From Myxococcales bacterium (GTDB lineage Bacteria; Myxococcota_A; Polyangia; Fen-1088): DNA of 64,000 bases. Location of the stretch: positions 248,001 through 312,000 of the forward strand of contig JAGTJU010000001.1 of the NCBI GenBank assembly GCA_022184915.1, read 5' to 3'. Positions 35,780-46,020 of this stretch are shown piece after piece. Below the pieces are notes generated by a model. It did not search any database and was not told the DNA's origin. It worked only from the letters and a program-made list of their open reading frames with translations. The position numbers and the translations under genes are program-made. Numbering within the stretch: position 1 is the stretch's first letter; each line of letters opens with the position of its first letter.

Positions 35780-36736
35780 TCATTCTTGGTGCCCAAGGCG
35801 CACACGCATCGTGGGATGTCGCTTTGCCAGATCGCGCAGGGCCTTCAAGCTCGCTGCACTTTGTTGCTGATCGCGCGAGAAGGTGCCTGGTTCCACGTCG
35901 TTGTCCCAACCGAATCGGGTGTGGCAGGCATCACCGACCAGCAACACCGGCCCGTCAGGTGTGCGCACCACAAAGGCAGTCGAGCCTGGCGTATGACCCG
36001 GCACATGGAGCGCAAAAACCGAAGCGTCGCCCAACACATCCACGGCTGCCAGGTCACCGGGCTGTTGTTCGCGTGAAAACTTCCATGTGCGCAGGGGGGC
36101 ACGCCCCGCCAAGAGCCGATCGTTGGTGCCCTGCACGAACATGTGCATGAAGGCCCTATCACCGGCTTCGTGGGGCCCCGTGTAGAGGGGGACGTCGTGG
36201 GGGATGTCCGGCAATCCCATGATGTGATCGAGATGCAGGTGGGTGACAAACACGGCACGCAAGGGCTGCTCTTGCGCCTGCAACCAGTCCGCCGTGGTCA
36301 TGTGCACTTTCAGCGCCTCCATGTTCATGGCGGCGGTCACGGGCCACGACAGCGGGGAGTCGTCCGGCTTCAGAATTGCCCGCGCCACGCCGGTATCGAT
36401 CATGAACAATCCACGCTGCGGGTGGTGCAACACGTGAAAATAGATCTGAATGGCTTCGGGACCTTCGTGCAGATGGCGGGCTCGTTCGTGGTCCAGATTG
36501 ATGAGGCCGCTCCTGTCCACTTGCCAATCGGCGGACGTGAGGGTTTCGACGCGCACGGGGCCAGGTGTGGCCAGGGTGGATTCAACGGCGGCCAAGCTGG
36601 TGGCTTGCCCGTGTCCCGGTGTCTCCGCGGGGTGACTCGTGACGGCGCAAGCGTCGAGGAGCGCCAGGGCCACAGTCCCCAGGAAGGCGGGAAGGGGGCG
36701 CAGCGTCGCCGTGTCCTGATGTGTCATCTTTGGCAT
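35780..36736 (-). CDS. metallo-beta-lactamase-fold lipoprotein
   Basis: 318 residues. GGAGG eight bases before ATG 36736 decides the start over 36763. Lipobox LALLDAC. The metal motif THLHLDHIMG is at about residue 173, with further ligand His in HVPGHTPGS and Asp in LLVGDACHTRFGW, the pattern of lactonase/hydrolase MBL proteins, and a C-terminal RLGHQE His. It may hydrolyse a lactone or ester in the periplasm. The divergent LysR gene is its likely regulator. Confidence 0.87.
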   Translation of the reverse strand: MPKMTHQDTATLRPLPAFLGTVALALLDACAVTSHPAETPGHGQATSLAAVESTLATPGPVRVETLTSADWQVDRSGLINLDHERARHLHEGPEAIQIYFHVLHHPQRGLFMIDTGVARAILKPDDSPLSWPVTAAMNMEALKVHMTTADWLQAQEQPLRAVFVTHLHLDHIMGLPDIPHDVPLYTGPHEAGDRAFMHMFVQGTNDRLLAGRAPLRTWKFSREQQPGDLAAVDVLGDASVFALHVPGHTPGSTAFVVRTPDGPVLLVGDACHTRFGWDNDVEPGTFSRDQQQSAASLKALRDLAKRHPTMRVRLGHQE

Positions 36737-36760
36737 GTCTTTTTCCTCCAAAGACAGACT

Positions 36761-36780
36761 CATCCATGCGCATTCGGATG
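36761..36780. promoter_or_regulatory. probable LysR operator between divergent genes
   Basis: CATCC (36761-36765) and GGATG (36776-36780) surround the palindrome ATGCGCAT (36766-36773). The site lies 24 bases from the MBL start and 35 from the LysR start, as expected for an auto-regulating LysR protein. Confidence 0.5.
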
Positions 36781-36814
36781 AAAATCCACTAAGATCGGCT
36801 ACGGCTATCGAAAA

Positions 36815-37804
36815 ATGGATATCTCGTGGGATGACGCCCGCCTTTTTCTCGCGGTTGCCGAGACAGGCAGCTTCAGCGCGGCGGCGCGCAGGACCAAGTT
36901 AGGGCAGCCTACGATCAGCCGGCGCATCGCTTTGCTGGAAGAGCAACTGGGAGGGCAGCTGTTCAATCGAACGGCTGAGGGTGCCACGGCAACGGCGCTG
37001 GGAGAGCGGCTGGTCCCGGTAGCGGCGCAAATGCACCGATGGGCCGCGGAGTGGCAGAGAATGGCTGCGGGGACTGAAGAGGGCCCAACGGGCCTCGTTC
37101 GCATCGCCGCGCCGCCCGGTGTCGCGTGCGACTTCGTCGTCCCCTTTGCAGGGGACGTCCGGCGGCGCTGGCCGAGCTTGCGTATCGAAGCGCTGGCCTC
37201 GGTGGAGCATCTCGATCTGTCGCGCGGCGAGGCCGACATGGCCCTGCGGAGCCGCCCGCCCCGGAGCAAAGACCTGACGGTGCTCCATACCCTCACGATC
37301 CACTTGGGCGTCTTCGTTGCGCGCAGCTATTGGCACGAGCTGCCCCCACAGCCGCACGCGCAAGACCTACGGTGGATCTGCCCAGGTGGCATCTACGAAA
37401 GCCTACCGCCCCGGCCCGCACTCGAAGCTTTGATTCCGGACTTTCGCCCCACGTTTTCGAGCGACAACTACCTCGTGCAACAACAGGCTGTGCTCGCGGG
37501 GCTGGGCGCGATGATCCTGCCTCGCGCCTTCGTGAAGGCGCCGCCGCTTTGCGAGCTGGTCGAAATCCCCACCTCGCTTCCGCTGCCCACCGAAACGGGG
37601 TATCTGGTGTGGTGGCAGCCAAGAGCGCTCTTCACATTCCCCGTGTGCGGGTGGTCTCCGACATGCTCGTGGAAGCGCTGGATCGGCTCGCACCAGGCTC
37701 CGCCCCCCCGTGAGTCCCCGAAAGTGTGTGCTGTTGCGCACAATGTCCCTCTCCCAAAACCGCCATTCGGCAGGCGCGCGGGTGGCAAGAGGCTCGTACG
37801 ATAA
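36815..37804 (+). CDS. LysR-family regulator, C-terminus altered by 2-base insertion
   Basis: 329 residues as read. The N-terminal HTH (RLFLAVAETGSFSAAARRTK, then LGQPTISRRIALLEEQLG) and most of the effector domain are normal. At about 37605-37613 (ctggtgtggtggcag) the frame goes off: the other frame continues naturally as VVAAKSALHIPRVRVVSDML, then VEALDRLAPGSAPP and stops at 37713. Removing one 'tg' would restore it. The last 60 residues of the current reading (Pro/Lys/Arg-rich) are therefore not native. DNA binding should survive; effector response may not. Divergent from the MBL lipoprotein gene. Confidence 0.85.
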   Translation: MDISWDDARLFLAVAETGSFSAAARRTKLGQPTISRRIALLEEQLGGQLFNRTAEGATATALGERLVPVAAQMHRWAAEWQRMAAGTEEGPTGLVRIAAPPGVACDFVVPFAGDVRRRWPSLRIEALASVEHLDLSRGEADMALRSRPPRSKDLTVLHTLTIHLGVFVARSYWHELPPQPHAQDLRWICPGGIYESLPPRPALEALIPDFRPTFSSDNYLVQQQAVLAGLGAMILPRAFVKAPPLCELVEIPTSLPLPTETGYLVWWQPRALFTFPVCGWSPTCSWKRWIGSHQAPPPRESPKVCAVAHNVPLPKPPFGRRAGGKRLVR

Positions 37805-37812
37805 GCGGCCCC

Positions 37813-40306
37813 ATGAACATGTGCGTCCCTGATTCCAAGCCTTTGCTCCTCGTGTGCCTGCTGTGGCTCGCGTTTGCCCCCAGCCCGGCCTTCGCCGAAG
37901 AGCGGGTGCGTCTGGGTGACGGTTGGCGTTTCCACCTGGGGGAGGTCGAAGGCGCGACCCGTGCAGAGTTCGACGATCGGGGCTGGAGAACCGTCACCGT
38001 TCCTCACGATTGGGCCATCGAAGACCTCGACGTGGCCAAGACCCTGAAGCTCGAGACCCTCACGCCTCCTCCCAAAGAGCCCCGCGTCATTTCAGGTCCT
38101 TTCGACTCGTGGTCGCCGGGCGGCCGATCGGAGGCCTACACGCGGGGCGGAACGGGCCTTTATCGCAAGTCGTTCAAGGTCCCCGCGAATTGGAAAAACA
38201 AGCGCGTGCTCGTGCAATTCGACGGCGTCTACATGAACGCCGACGTGTGGGTCAATGGTCATCATCTGGGGCGCCATCCTTATGGCTACACCAGCTTCCA
38301 TCACGATCTCACGCCCCACCTGGAAGCCGCGGGCAAGAGCAACGTTTTGGTGGTGCGCGCCCAGAGCCTTCAACCGAACAGCCGGTGGTACGCCGGTGCC
38401 GGCCTCTACAGACACGTATGGCTCTTGGCCTTCGACCCCGTTGCGATCGCCCCGTGGGGAACCTCCCTCACGACCCCCACGGTCTCCCGCGATTGGGCCG
38501 AGGTGGCCGTCATGACCGAGCTCGAAAACCATACGGGACAGCGGACCGACGTGGCCGTGGAGACCGAGCTTTTCGATCCAACGGGCACGTCCGTGAGCCG
38601 GGCGTCGACCCTCCACCGCGTTGGAACCGAGCTCAGTTATCCCTCGCGGCATCGCCATCGCCTGTCCTTGCCGCGGCTGTGGTCGCCCGGTGACCCCGCG
38701 CTTTACACCGCGGTCACGACCCTTCGCCAGGGCGGTCGCGTCGTCGATCGGCAAAAGACACGCTTCGGGATCCGGTCCATCGAGTTCGATGAAGCCAAGG
38801 GCTTTTTGCTCAACGGGACGCCCCTCCTCCTCAAGGGCGCCAACGTCCACCACGATAACGGCGCCCTGGGAGCCGCCGCCTACGACCGTGCCGAACGCCG
38901 CAAGATCGAGCTATTGAAGGCTTCCGGATTCAATGCCGTGCGCCTCTCCCACAACCCTCCCTCCCAGGCGCTTCTCGACGCGTGCGATGAGCTGGGGCTC
39001 TTGGTGATCGCAGAGTTTTTCGACTACTGGGATCGCCCCAAGAGCGCAAAGAGCCACCACGATGCCTTCGCCGCGACGTGGGAGGCCGACGTCACGAGCA
39101 TGATCCGCCGGGATCGGAACCACCCTTCCATCATCTTGTGGAGTGTCGGCAACGAGATCCTCGAACAGCACCTGGACCACGGCGCAAAGTGGGCTCACCG
39201 GCTGTCCGAGACAACCCGGGCGCTGGACCCCTCGAGGCCCGTGACCGCGTCTTTGTGCCGCATCATCGGCTCGAACGTGGATTGGCCTTCGCGCGAACCC
39301 TTCATCTCTGCTCTCGACGTCTCCGGCTACAACTACATGCTGGAGTTCTACGCGGAGAGCCACAAGCGGGACCCGTTCCGAATCTTGATGTCCGCGGAAT
39401 CGCGGGGGCGGGAGATCTTCGACTACTGGATGGCCGTCGAGGATCATCCTGCCGTGGTGGGCGATTTCGTGTGGACGGGCATCGACTACCTGGGAGAGCC
39501 GTCGATCGGTTGGCTCGGGTACAAGGAACGCAACAAATATCCCTGGACGCTCGCCTACTCGGGTGATCTCGATATTTGCGGGTTCAAGCGCGCGGGGGGC
39601 CTACTACCGCAACGTGGTATGGGGCGATGAAGGCGTGTACGCGGTGGTCCGGTCTCCCGACCCGCTCGCCAAGTTCGGTGAGCCGGAGGCTGGAAAGTGG
39701 GGGTATCCCGACGCGGAGATGAACTGGACGTGGCCGGGGCATGAGGGAAAACCCGTGACGGTCACCGCCTTCACCCGGGCCGATACGGTTCGCCTGCGCG
39801 TCAACGATCGCGACTATGGGGTGAAGTCGGTAGGCCGCGACACCAAATTCATGGCCGTCTGGGAAGGCGTGTCGTACGAGCCCGGCGTTTTGACGGTCAC
39901 GGCGTACAAGGGGCCCATCGAGGCTTCGCAGTGGACGCTGAGGACCGCCGGGCCGGCAAAGACACTGCGTTTGGTGGCCGATCGCACGAAACTTGCCGCG
40001 GACGGCCAGGATCTCGCCTTCGTGACCGTGGAGGTGGTGGATGAAGCTTCGATGCGCCATCCGAGCGCAGCCGTGCCCGTGCGGCTCGAGGTGCTGGGGC
40101 CTGGCACCTTGATTGGATTTGGCTCTGGCAACCCGAAGAGCGCGGAGAGCTTCCAGCAACCGGTGCGTAGCACTTTCGAGGGGCGGGCCCTGGCTGTGGT
40201 CCGCACGACCTCCAAGCCGGGCACCGTCCGCATCCGCGCGAGCGCTGAAGGCCTGGCTCCTGCGGAGCTCACGCTCGAGACCAAGGTCGATTCGACGAAA
40301 CGCTGA
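37813..40306 (+). CDS. GH2-family glycoside hydrolase, frameshifted at a G run
   Basis: Signal peptide LLLVCLLWLAFAPSPAFA. The GH2 sugar-binding, immunoglobulin-like and TIM-barrel domains follow: WRTVTVPHDWAIED, GTGLYRKSFKVP, FDGVYMNADVWVNGHHLG, LLKGANVHHDNGALG. The acid/base Glu is in SIILWSVGNEI (about 448) and the nucleophile Glu in LMSAESRG (about 526). At 39594-39599 a run of six G shifts the frame and stops it at 39630; with five G it would read GFKRAGAYYRNVVWG and continue to 40306 through a DUF4982-like domain (WPGHEGKPVTVTAF) and a bacterial Ig-like domain. Beta-galactosidase-like; full length about 830 residues. Confidence 0.85.
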
Positions 40307-40460
40307 GCGTTGGCCCGTGCGCTCGTGTCGTGGTGAACGCACAGGGCTCTCCGTGACTTAGACGTTCGTCAGTTAGCCATCCGCTTGCTTCGTCGCTAGA
40401 TTCGATCCTTGCGCTACAGGCCGACTTGACTGTCTGGTCCCGTTGGCGGCGAGGAGCACG

Positions 40461-42182
40461 ATGTACCGAAGAAGTTCCAGGGGTAACGTCAGCTTGCGCG
40501 TGGGCTTGTCCTGCGTGTTGTGGGTGGCCGCCTGTTCGGGCTCCATCGGGGATTCCGATGAGCCCTCGGCTCCCGATGAAGCCGGGGGCCGCGCGGGTTC
40601 CTCGGGAGGCACGGGTCAGCCCGGATCCGGCGGCGGTGGGGGCCGGTCCCCGGCCGGCGGTACAGGGGGATCGATCGTGCTGCCGTCCTGCACGCAGGCT
40701 CCGAACGCCTGGCCCGCGCTGCGGCGGCTCAGTACAGACGAGCTGGCGAACACCCTGCGCGACCTGCTGGCGCTGCCGGATCGGCCGGCTCTCGAGCTGC
40801 CGGCCGACGACCAGCGCGAGGGCTTCGCCAACGACGCTGAATTGCTGCGCGCGTCCGCCGCGTTCGTGAGTTCCTTCGAGCTCTCAATCTCGGGCCTCGC
40901 CGAAAAAGCCGTGACCCAGAGAAGCCGGTATCTGAATTGCCCTGTCGGTAAGGAAGACGCGGCCTGCGTGCGGGGCTTCGTGGAGTCGTTCGGCAAGCGC
41001 GCGTTTCGGCGTCCTCTGTCCACGGCGGAGGTGAACGCGTTCACTGGTTTCTTTACCAAAACGAAAAACGAAATCGATGCGGAGGCGGCCCTTTCGCTCA
41101 CGCTCTCGGCGTTTCTCCAATCTCCTGAGTTCGTCTACCGCAACGAAGCCGGAGACAAGCTCGACGGCTACCAGCTGGCGTCGCGGCTTTCGTACAGCCT
41201 CTGGCAGTCGATGCCGGATGACGAGCTCTTCGCGAAGGCCGACGATGGGTCTCTCGAGGATCCGGCGGTCCTCCGGCAGCAAGCGCTGCGCATGCTCGAG
41301 GACGGCAAAACGCGTGCGGGCCTGTCGGCCTTTCACCGCCAGTGGCTCTCGCTCGACCGCGTCGACACGAAGACGAAAGACTCCGCGCTCTTTCCCTCGT
41401 GGACGCCCGCTCTGGCCGAAGCCGCCCGCGAAGAATCCGAACGTTTCGCGGCCCACGTGCTCTTCGACAAGGGCGGCTCGTTTCGCGATCTCATGACGAG
41501 CCGTACGGCCTTCGTCAAAGGGGAGCTTGCGGCCCTCTATGGGCTGCCGTCCGGGGGCGCCGATTGGCAAGAGGTCGAGCTGCCGGCCAGCGAGCGCGCG
41601 GGCATCCTCACCCGTGTGGCCTTCCAGGCCGGTCGGGGCCATTCGCTGAATGGGTCACCGATCCTGAGGGGCATCTCGGTCATGGAGCGGGTGGTCTGTG
41701 AGCCCGTGCCGAAGGCTCTCGACAACGTTGACACGAGCAACCCCGCCGAGAACAACAGTTCCAACAAGACGAACCGGCAGCTCTTCGAGGAGCGCACCGC
41801 GCCGCAACTCTGCCAAAACTGCCACAGCACGATCGATCCCTTCGGCTTCGCCTTCGAGGCCTACGATACGGCGGGTCAGTACCGCCGTGAGGAGAAAGGC
41901 CAGGTCATCGATGTCTCTGGCACGATCAAGGGTACGGATGTCGAGGGGCCGTACGATGGGCCCGTTGCCTTCGTGGAGAAGCTTGCGGGCAGCGCGCAAG
42001 CCCAGCGCTGCTACGCCGGCCACTGGTACCAGTTTCTGTCGGGACGTCCTCTGACCGACGCCGATGAGTGCCGAAAAGACGGCCTCGGCAAGGCTTCCGC
42101 AGAAGGGATGTCCGTGCTCGATTTGCTCGATGTCATCGTATCGAGCCCTGAGTTTACGTCGCCGGGAAGGACCGCCCCATGA
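40461..42182 (+). CDS. DUF1592/DUF1588-type exported protein, Gly-rich lipoprotein
   Basis: 573 residues; GAGGAG before ATG 40461. Lipobox CVLWVAAC, then a Gly/Ser linker. The domains match the planctomycete-type set: WPALRRLSTDELANTLRDLL (DUF1587/1595 region), FGKRAFRRPLSTAEVNAF, YQLASRLSYSLWQSMPDDEL (DUF1592), APQLCQNCHSTIDPFGFAFE (DUF1588) and a DUF1585 end. CQNCH looks like a heme c site. These proteins are usually paired with a DUF1552 protein, as here (ATGA overlap). The biochemical role of the pair is unknown. Confidence 0.9.
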   Translation: MYRRSSRGNVSLRVGLSCVLWVAACSGSIGDSDEPSAPDEAGGRAGSSGGTGQPGSGGGGGRSPAGGTGGSIVLPSCTQAPNAWPALRRLSTDELANTLRDLLALPDRPALELPADDQREGFANDAELLRASAAFVSSFELSISGLAEKAVTQRSRYLNCPVGKEDAACVRGFVESFGKRAFRRPLSTAEVNAFTGFFTKTKNEIDAEAALSLTLSAFLQSPEFVYRNEAGDKLDGYQLASRLSYSLWQSMPDDELFAKADDGSLEDPAVLRQQALRMLEDGKTRAGLSAFHRQWLSLDRVDTKTKDSALFPSWTPALAEAAREESERFAAHVLFDKGGSFRDLMTSRTAFVKGELAALYGLPSGGADWQEVELPASERAGILTRVAFQAGRGHSLNGSPILRGISVMERVVCEPVPKALDNVDTSNPAENNSSNKTNRQLFEERTAPQLCQNCHSTIDPFGFAFEAYDTAGQYRREEKGQVIDVSGTIKGTDVEGPYDGPVAFVEKLAGSAQAQRCYAGHWYQFLSGRPLTDADECRKDGLGKASAEGMSVLDLLDVIVSSPEFTSPGRTAP

Positions 42183-43580
42183 GCTCGATCATCAAGCCGA
42201 AGTTGTCGCGTCGCGCGCTCGTCTCGGGGCTTGCCCTCGGGGGCGCGGTGCCTTACCTACCCTCCCTGTCGCGAAGGGCGGAAGCGGCGGTTCCCAAGCG
42301 GCTGCTGGTCTTTTTCACGAGCCACGGGAACCCCTACACGCAATGGAAAATGCGTCCGGGTGCCAAACCCGACAAGGCGGATTGGGTGGCCGATCTCGGC
42401 GGGCTTGCACAAAACGAATTCAGTGACGTGTATGCGCCGCTGTGGGCCCATCGCAAAAAGCTGCTGATCTTCGACTGCCTCTCGAATGCAGTGAACGTGG
42501 CACAAGCGGAGCCGAAGGGGCATTTCGGCGGCCCGTCGACGATTCTCACGTCAGCCGATTACGGCTCTGCGGATGGCCGCCAAGCGGGCGGCCCTTCCAT
42601 CGACCAGATCATTGCGAAGGCGGTGTCAAAGGTCGGCCAGCTCAAGTCCATCGAGCTTGGAAACAACCCGATCGCCGTTTGGCAGGGCAAAAACGCGAAG
42701 CTTCCGACGGAGACGGATCCTGCCAAGGCCTTCTCGCGGCTTTTCCCCACGGGCTCCGGGGGCGGCATGGGATCTGGAGGCGGCGCAGACACGAGCCGGG
42801 CGGCCAAGCTGCAAGCCGGCCGGGCCTCGGTGCTCGATTTCGTTTCGCCGCGCTACGAGTCGATGTTCAAGACGTTCGATCGCGCTGATGCGGCCAAGGT
42901 GCAGGCGCATCGGGACCTCATCCGGGATCTCGAGCTGCAGCTTGCGGTCAAGCGCGAGACCATCTCGTGCAACGATCTGCCGAACGTCAACGGGGGCGGG
43001 AACGCCAACGACAGGGTGGACGCTTACGGACGGCTCGTGGCTGCGGCCTTTGCGTGTGACGTGACCCGCGTGGCGAGCATCCAGATGTCCCAACTTGCGC
43101 CGAGCGAGTTCGGCGCCACGGGTATATCCGACGTTCATCAAGACGTCGCCCATCACGAGACGAACCCCGGCCGCCTTGCCAACATGGCGAAGTTTTACCG
43201 CAAGCACGCGGAGCACTTCGCGACCCTCATGGGTCACCTCGACGCCGTGCCGGAGGCTGACGGCACCACCCTTCTCGACAACACCATCGTGCTCTGGGTC
43301 CAGGAGTGCGGCGCGTGGATTCACCAAACGGGTCACCTGGCCGTTGTGGTGGGCGGGGGGGGGCTTTCAAATGGGCCGCTACTTCCACTGGGGTAGCCAG
43401 CCCGACCTGCTCAACGTCAACGGCGACAACGTGGGCTTCAAGTACAACAACTACTCACCGCCCATCAGCCGGCTCTTCGTGTCCATCGCGCAGAAGATGG
43501 GCATGAACATCAACCAGATCGGTGAGAAGGTCATGGCGCGCGGCTTGGACCTGCGCGGGCCCTTGCCCGGTTTGACCTGA
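42179..43580 (+). CDS. DUF1552 exported protein, frameshifted at a 9-G run
   Basis: The start overlaps the preceding stop (ATGA). A twin-arginine-like signal (LSRRALVSGLALGGAVPYL) leads to the DUF1552 domain (RLLVFFTSHGNPYTQWKMRP, LLIFDCLSNAVNV, GHFGGPSTILTS, SIDQIIAKAVS). At 43355-43363 nine G's shift the frame and the current reading stops at 43396. With eight G's it would continue GGGGFQMGRYFHWGSQPDLL to the TGA at 43578-43580, the usual length. It partners the DUF1592/DUF1588 lipoprotein. Confidence 0.88.
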
Positions 43581-43589
43581 GCTTCGTCC

Positions 43590-45644
43590 TTATGGCATCA
43601 CCGTCATCGGCACCAAGCGTTTGACAGCCTTTGCGTTGCCGCTGACCTCACCGTCGAGCACGGTCACGGGCACGGGCGGTGTCAGCTGGAAGCGATAGCC
43701 CTTGTAGTCACTTTCGAGGGCCACTTGTTGGCCCTGGTACTCGAGCCGCCGAACGTAGTCCTCCGGCGCAAGGCCATGGCGCACGTGCGTCCTGTGCCGC
43801 ACGAGGAAGCCCGCCAGGCGCAGGGCCAGGTGGTTGTGCAGGCGGTGACAGCCGCTGCTCTCTCCGCGTTTGACGGAGCGGTACGCCGGCGTGCCGTGGG
43901 TTCGAATGCGGTGATCCATCAGCTGCGGTTCACCGCTTTCGTTTTCGCCTTCGATCTGGTGGTGCACGATGGCCACGAGTCCATAGGCGGCGCGATAACC
44001 GGGGCCAATGATCTCCGTCTTCGGCTCCCAGCTGTCTCCCCTTTTGACCAGCAGTTTGCGCGTGGGCATGCCCGGTGAGGGGTGCCAGGTTGGGGTGGCG
44101 AGAACCTCGGGCCAAAGGGCCTCTCCGGTCACTGACTCCTTGTACTTTAGCGCCATCGTACCGTCGGACTTCTGAATGGTCTTCCATCCTCCGATTGTGG
44201 TGGGCCATCGGGCAAGAGCCACTTGCCCTTTTCCCACGCGCACGTAGAGGGTGAGAGTGGGCCGATCGCTCACGGGGGGGCGCCACTTCTTCTTGCCATC
44301 CTTGTCGAGTTTCGGACGTGCCAGCACCACATCACCCCGATCGATTTCCGCGCGCAGATCCATGTGCTGACCGTGGTAGGCGGGCCGCGGCGGCAAGCGC
44401 AACGCGACCACGGGGGGCAGCGGCGCCGGTCCCCGACGCGGCGGCTTGCGCGCTGCCTTTCGCGAGGACGGTAGAGGGGACGGCGCCGCGAGCGTGCTTG
44501 CGGACACGGCATCCGGAGAGGTGAAACCGAGCGCCGCGGCGGCCGTGTGAGTGGCCGCGGCGACGAGATCCGGTGCCGCAGTGACGTTGGGGCCCGTTTC
44601 CCCCGGGGCGTTTGGCGAGGGGCCCTGGGCAGGCGGGGCTCCCTGCGGCGGGGTGGAGGTGGTTCGCATGGGCAGCGGCTGAAATTCCGGGCTGTCCAGC
44701 AGGCGTCCTTGCACCTCTGCCAATACGCCCAGGGCGGAGCCATCCTCGAGCAGGCCTGTGGCGTCCACGACACGTTCGCGCAGAGCGCGCAGGAGCGCGC
44801 GAAAGTCATGCTCACGGCTGTCGCCCCGCAGTGTGGACCGGGTGTCGAGATCGATTCGCCCGCTATCGGCCAACATGTGCAGCCGCTGGTAGACGTGCAG
44901 TCCCTCGACCGTACGACGGTCCATGCGTCCCCGTGTCGCCTTTCGGTGCAGCAGATCCTCGCAGCGAAGATGAGCCTGCATTGCGACCACAGCCCGCGTC
45001 TCGAGAGCCGTCAAGGATCGGGGCGATATCGTTCGCCCGGTGAGGATCATGGGCGTTTCAGAGACTGTCGCGGGATCGGGATTGGGTACCTTTTCCGGCT
45101 CTTCAGGGGGAATCACATTCTTCGGTGAGAGCTCTTCCAGCACGGCGTCTTTCACCCGATCGTGGCAGGCGTGGCGTTTGCGATCGGCCAGGCGCCGGCG
45201 CAGCACGTTGAGGCTGGGTGAGATGCCGAACGCCTCGAAGGTGCGGTCCTCGCGGGCGCGTGCGTACGCGCTGCCGCTGCGCAGCCGGCCGTTTGCCAGG
45301 TCGATGAGGTACGGTCGCAGCGGCTGAGGCGTTTCGGGCGCCTCCGAAAAGACGTGCGGAAGCCACTCGTCGGAAAGATCGACGAGGGTCAACCCGTCTC
45401 TTTGCGCCGCTTCAGGCGTCGTGGGTCCCACGACACGTCCGGCTTCCACGATGACGATCGGCGCTGGCGCCGCGGGTGGGGCCGACGGGGCGGCGTTGAG
45501 CCCCCGCCCGCCTCCGAACCCCATCCCGCTCGTTATCACGGCCACCACGCCTACCCGCAAGGCACGGCCGCATCCAGATTGCCTGCTGGCCGGACGCCGT
45601 GGACACTTCTCCAGCATGACGATCGATCGTAAGCGTTCGGTCAT
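43590..45644 (-). CDS. large L,D-transpeptidase (YkuD-type)
   Basis: 684 residues; ATG 45617 is an equally possible start. A hydrophobic segment (VGVVAVITSGMGFGG) near the N-terminus probably directs export. Residues about 60-330 are a helical, peptidoglycan-binding-like region; a Pro/Ala-rich stretch follows; the C-terminal catalytic domain has IVHHQIEG, DHRIRTHGTPAYRSV with His, and GESSGCHRL with the nucleophile Cys of the SxGCHR motif. It should form 3-3 cross-links or attach proteins to peptidoglycan. Converges with the DUF1552 gene 9 bases away. Confidence 0.87.
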   Translation of the reverse strand: MTERLRSIVMLEKCPRRPASRQSGCGRALRVGVVAVITSGMGFGGGRGLNAAPSAPPAAPAPIVIVEAGRVVGPTTPEAAQRDGLTLVDLSDEWLPHVFSEAPETPQPLRPYLIDLANGRLRSGSAYARAREDRTFEAFGISPSLNVLRRRLADRKRHACHDRVKDAVLEELSPKNVIPPEEPEKVPNPDPATVSETPMILTGRTISPRSLTALETRAVVAMQAHLRCEDLLHRKATRGRMDRRTVEGLHVYQRLHMLADSGRIDLDTRSTLRGDSREHDFRALLRALRERVVDATGLLEDGSALGVLAEVQGRLLDSPEFQPLPMRTTSTPPQGAPPAQGPSPNAPGETGPNVTAAPDLVAAATHTAAAALGFTSPDAVSASTLAAPSPLPSSRKAARKPPRRGPAPLPPVVALRLPPRPAYHGQHMDLRAEIDRGDVVLARPKLDKDGKKKWRPPVSDRPTLTLYVRVGKGQVALARWPTTIGGWKTIQKSDGTMALKYKESVTGEALWPEVLATPTWHPSPGMPTRKLLVKRGDSWEPKTEIIGPGYRAAYGLVAIVHHQIEGENESGEPQLMDHRIRTHGTPAYRSVKRGESSGCHRLHNHLALRLAGFLVRHRTHVRHGLAPEDYVRRLEYQGQQVALESDYKGYRFQLTPPVPVTVLDGEVSGNAKAVKRLVPMTVMP

Positions 45645-46020
45645 CGCGGTTCAAGCAGGAGTCGCTCGGGGCGCCGCGATTGTAGCTTCGGCCATGGCGC
45701 AGTCAGACCAAGTTCGGCCGGCCTTTTGGCGCTGCTTCCGTGCCTCGTGAGAGGCGCGCCGGCATCGCGGACCGCACGTGAGGCGCTCACAGATCTGGGC
45801 ATCTGCGCACTTGCGTCGCCGCGGCGGCCGGGAAGGGGGCCGTGTGTCACCTGTCCCAGATGCGGCAGTGCCGCTCCCAGCGGCCAAAGGCCAGGGCAGA
45901 CCGGGTCGCGTCAGGCGTGCAGGAAGCAGCCTTATGCCGTGGTTGGGGTGCATCCATTCTGTGAGCGAAGCGTGCTCATGTTCCCGGCATGCCCTCACGA
46001 TGGGAACGGCACGTGCTGCC
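45645..46020. other. divergent promoter region of transpeptidase and kinase genes
   Basis: 376 bases between divergent genes. The kinase frame is open upstream through much of it, but the sequence there is not kinase-like. No clear -35/-10 pair, terminator or RNA gene was found. Confidence 0.4.
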
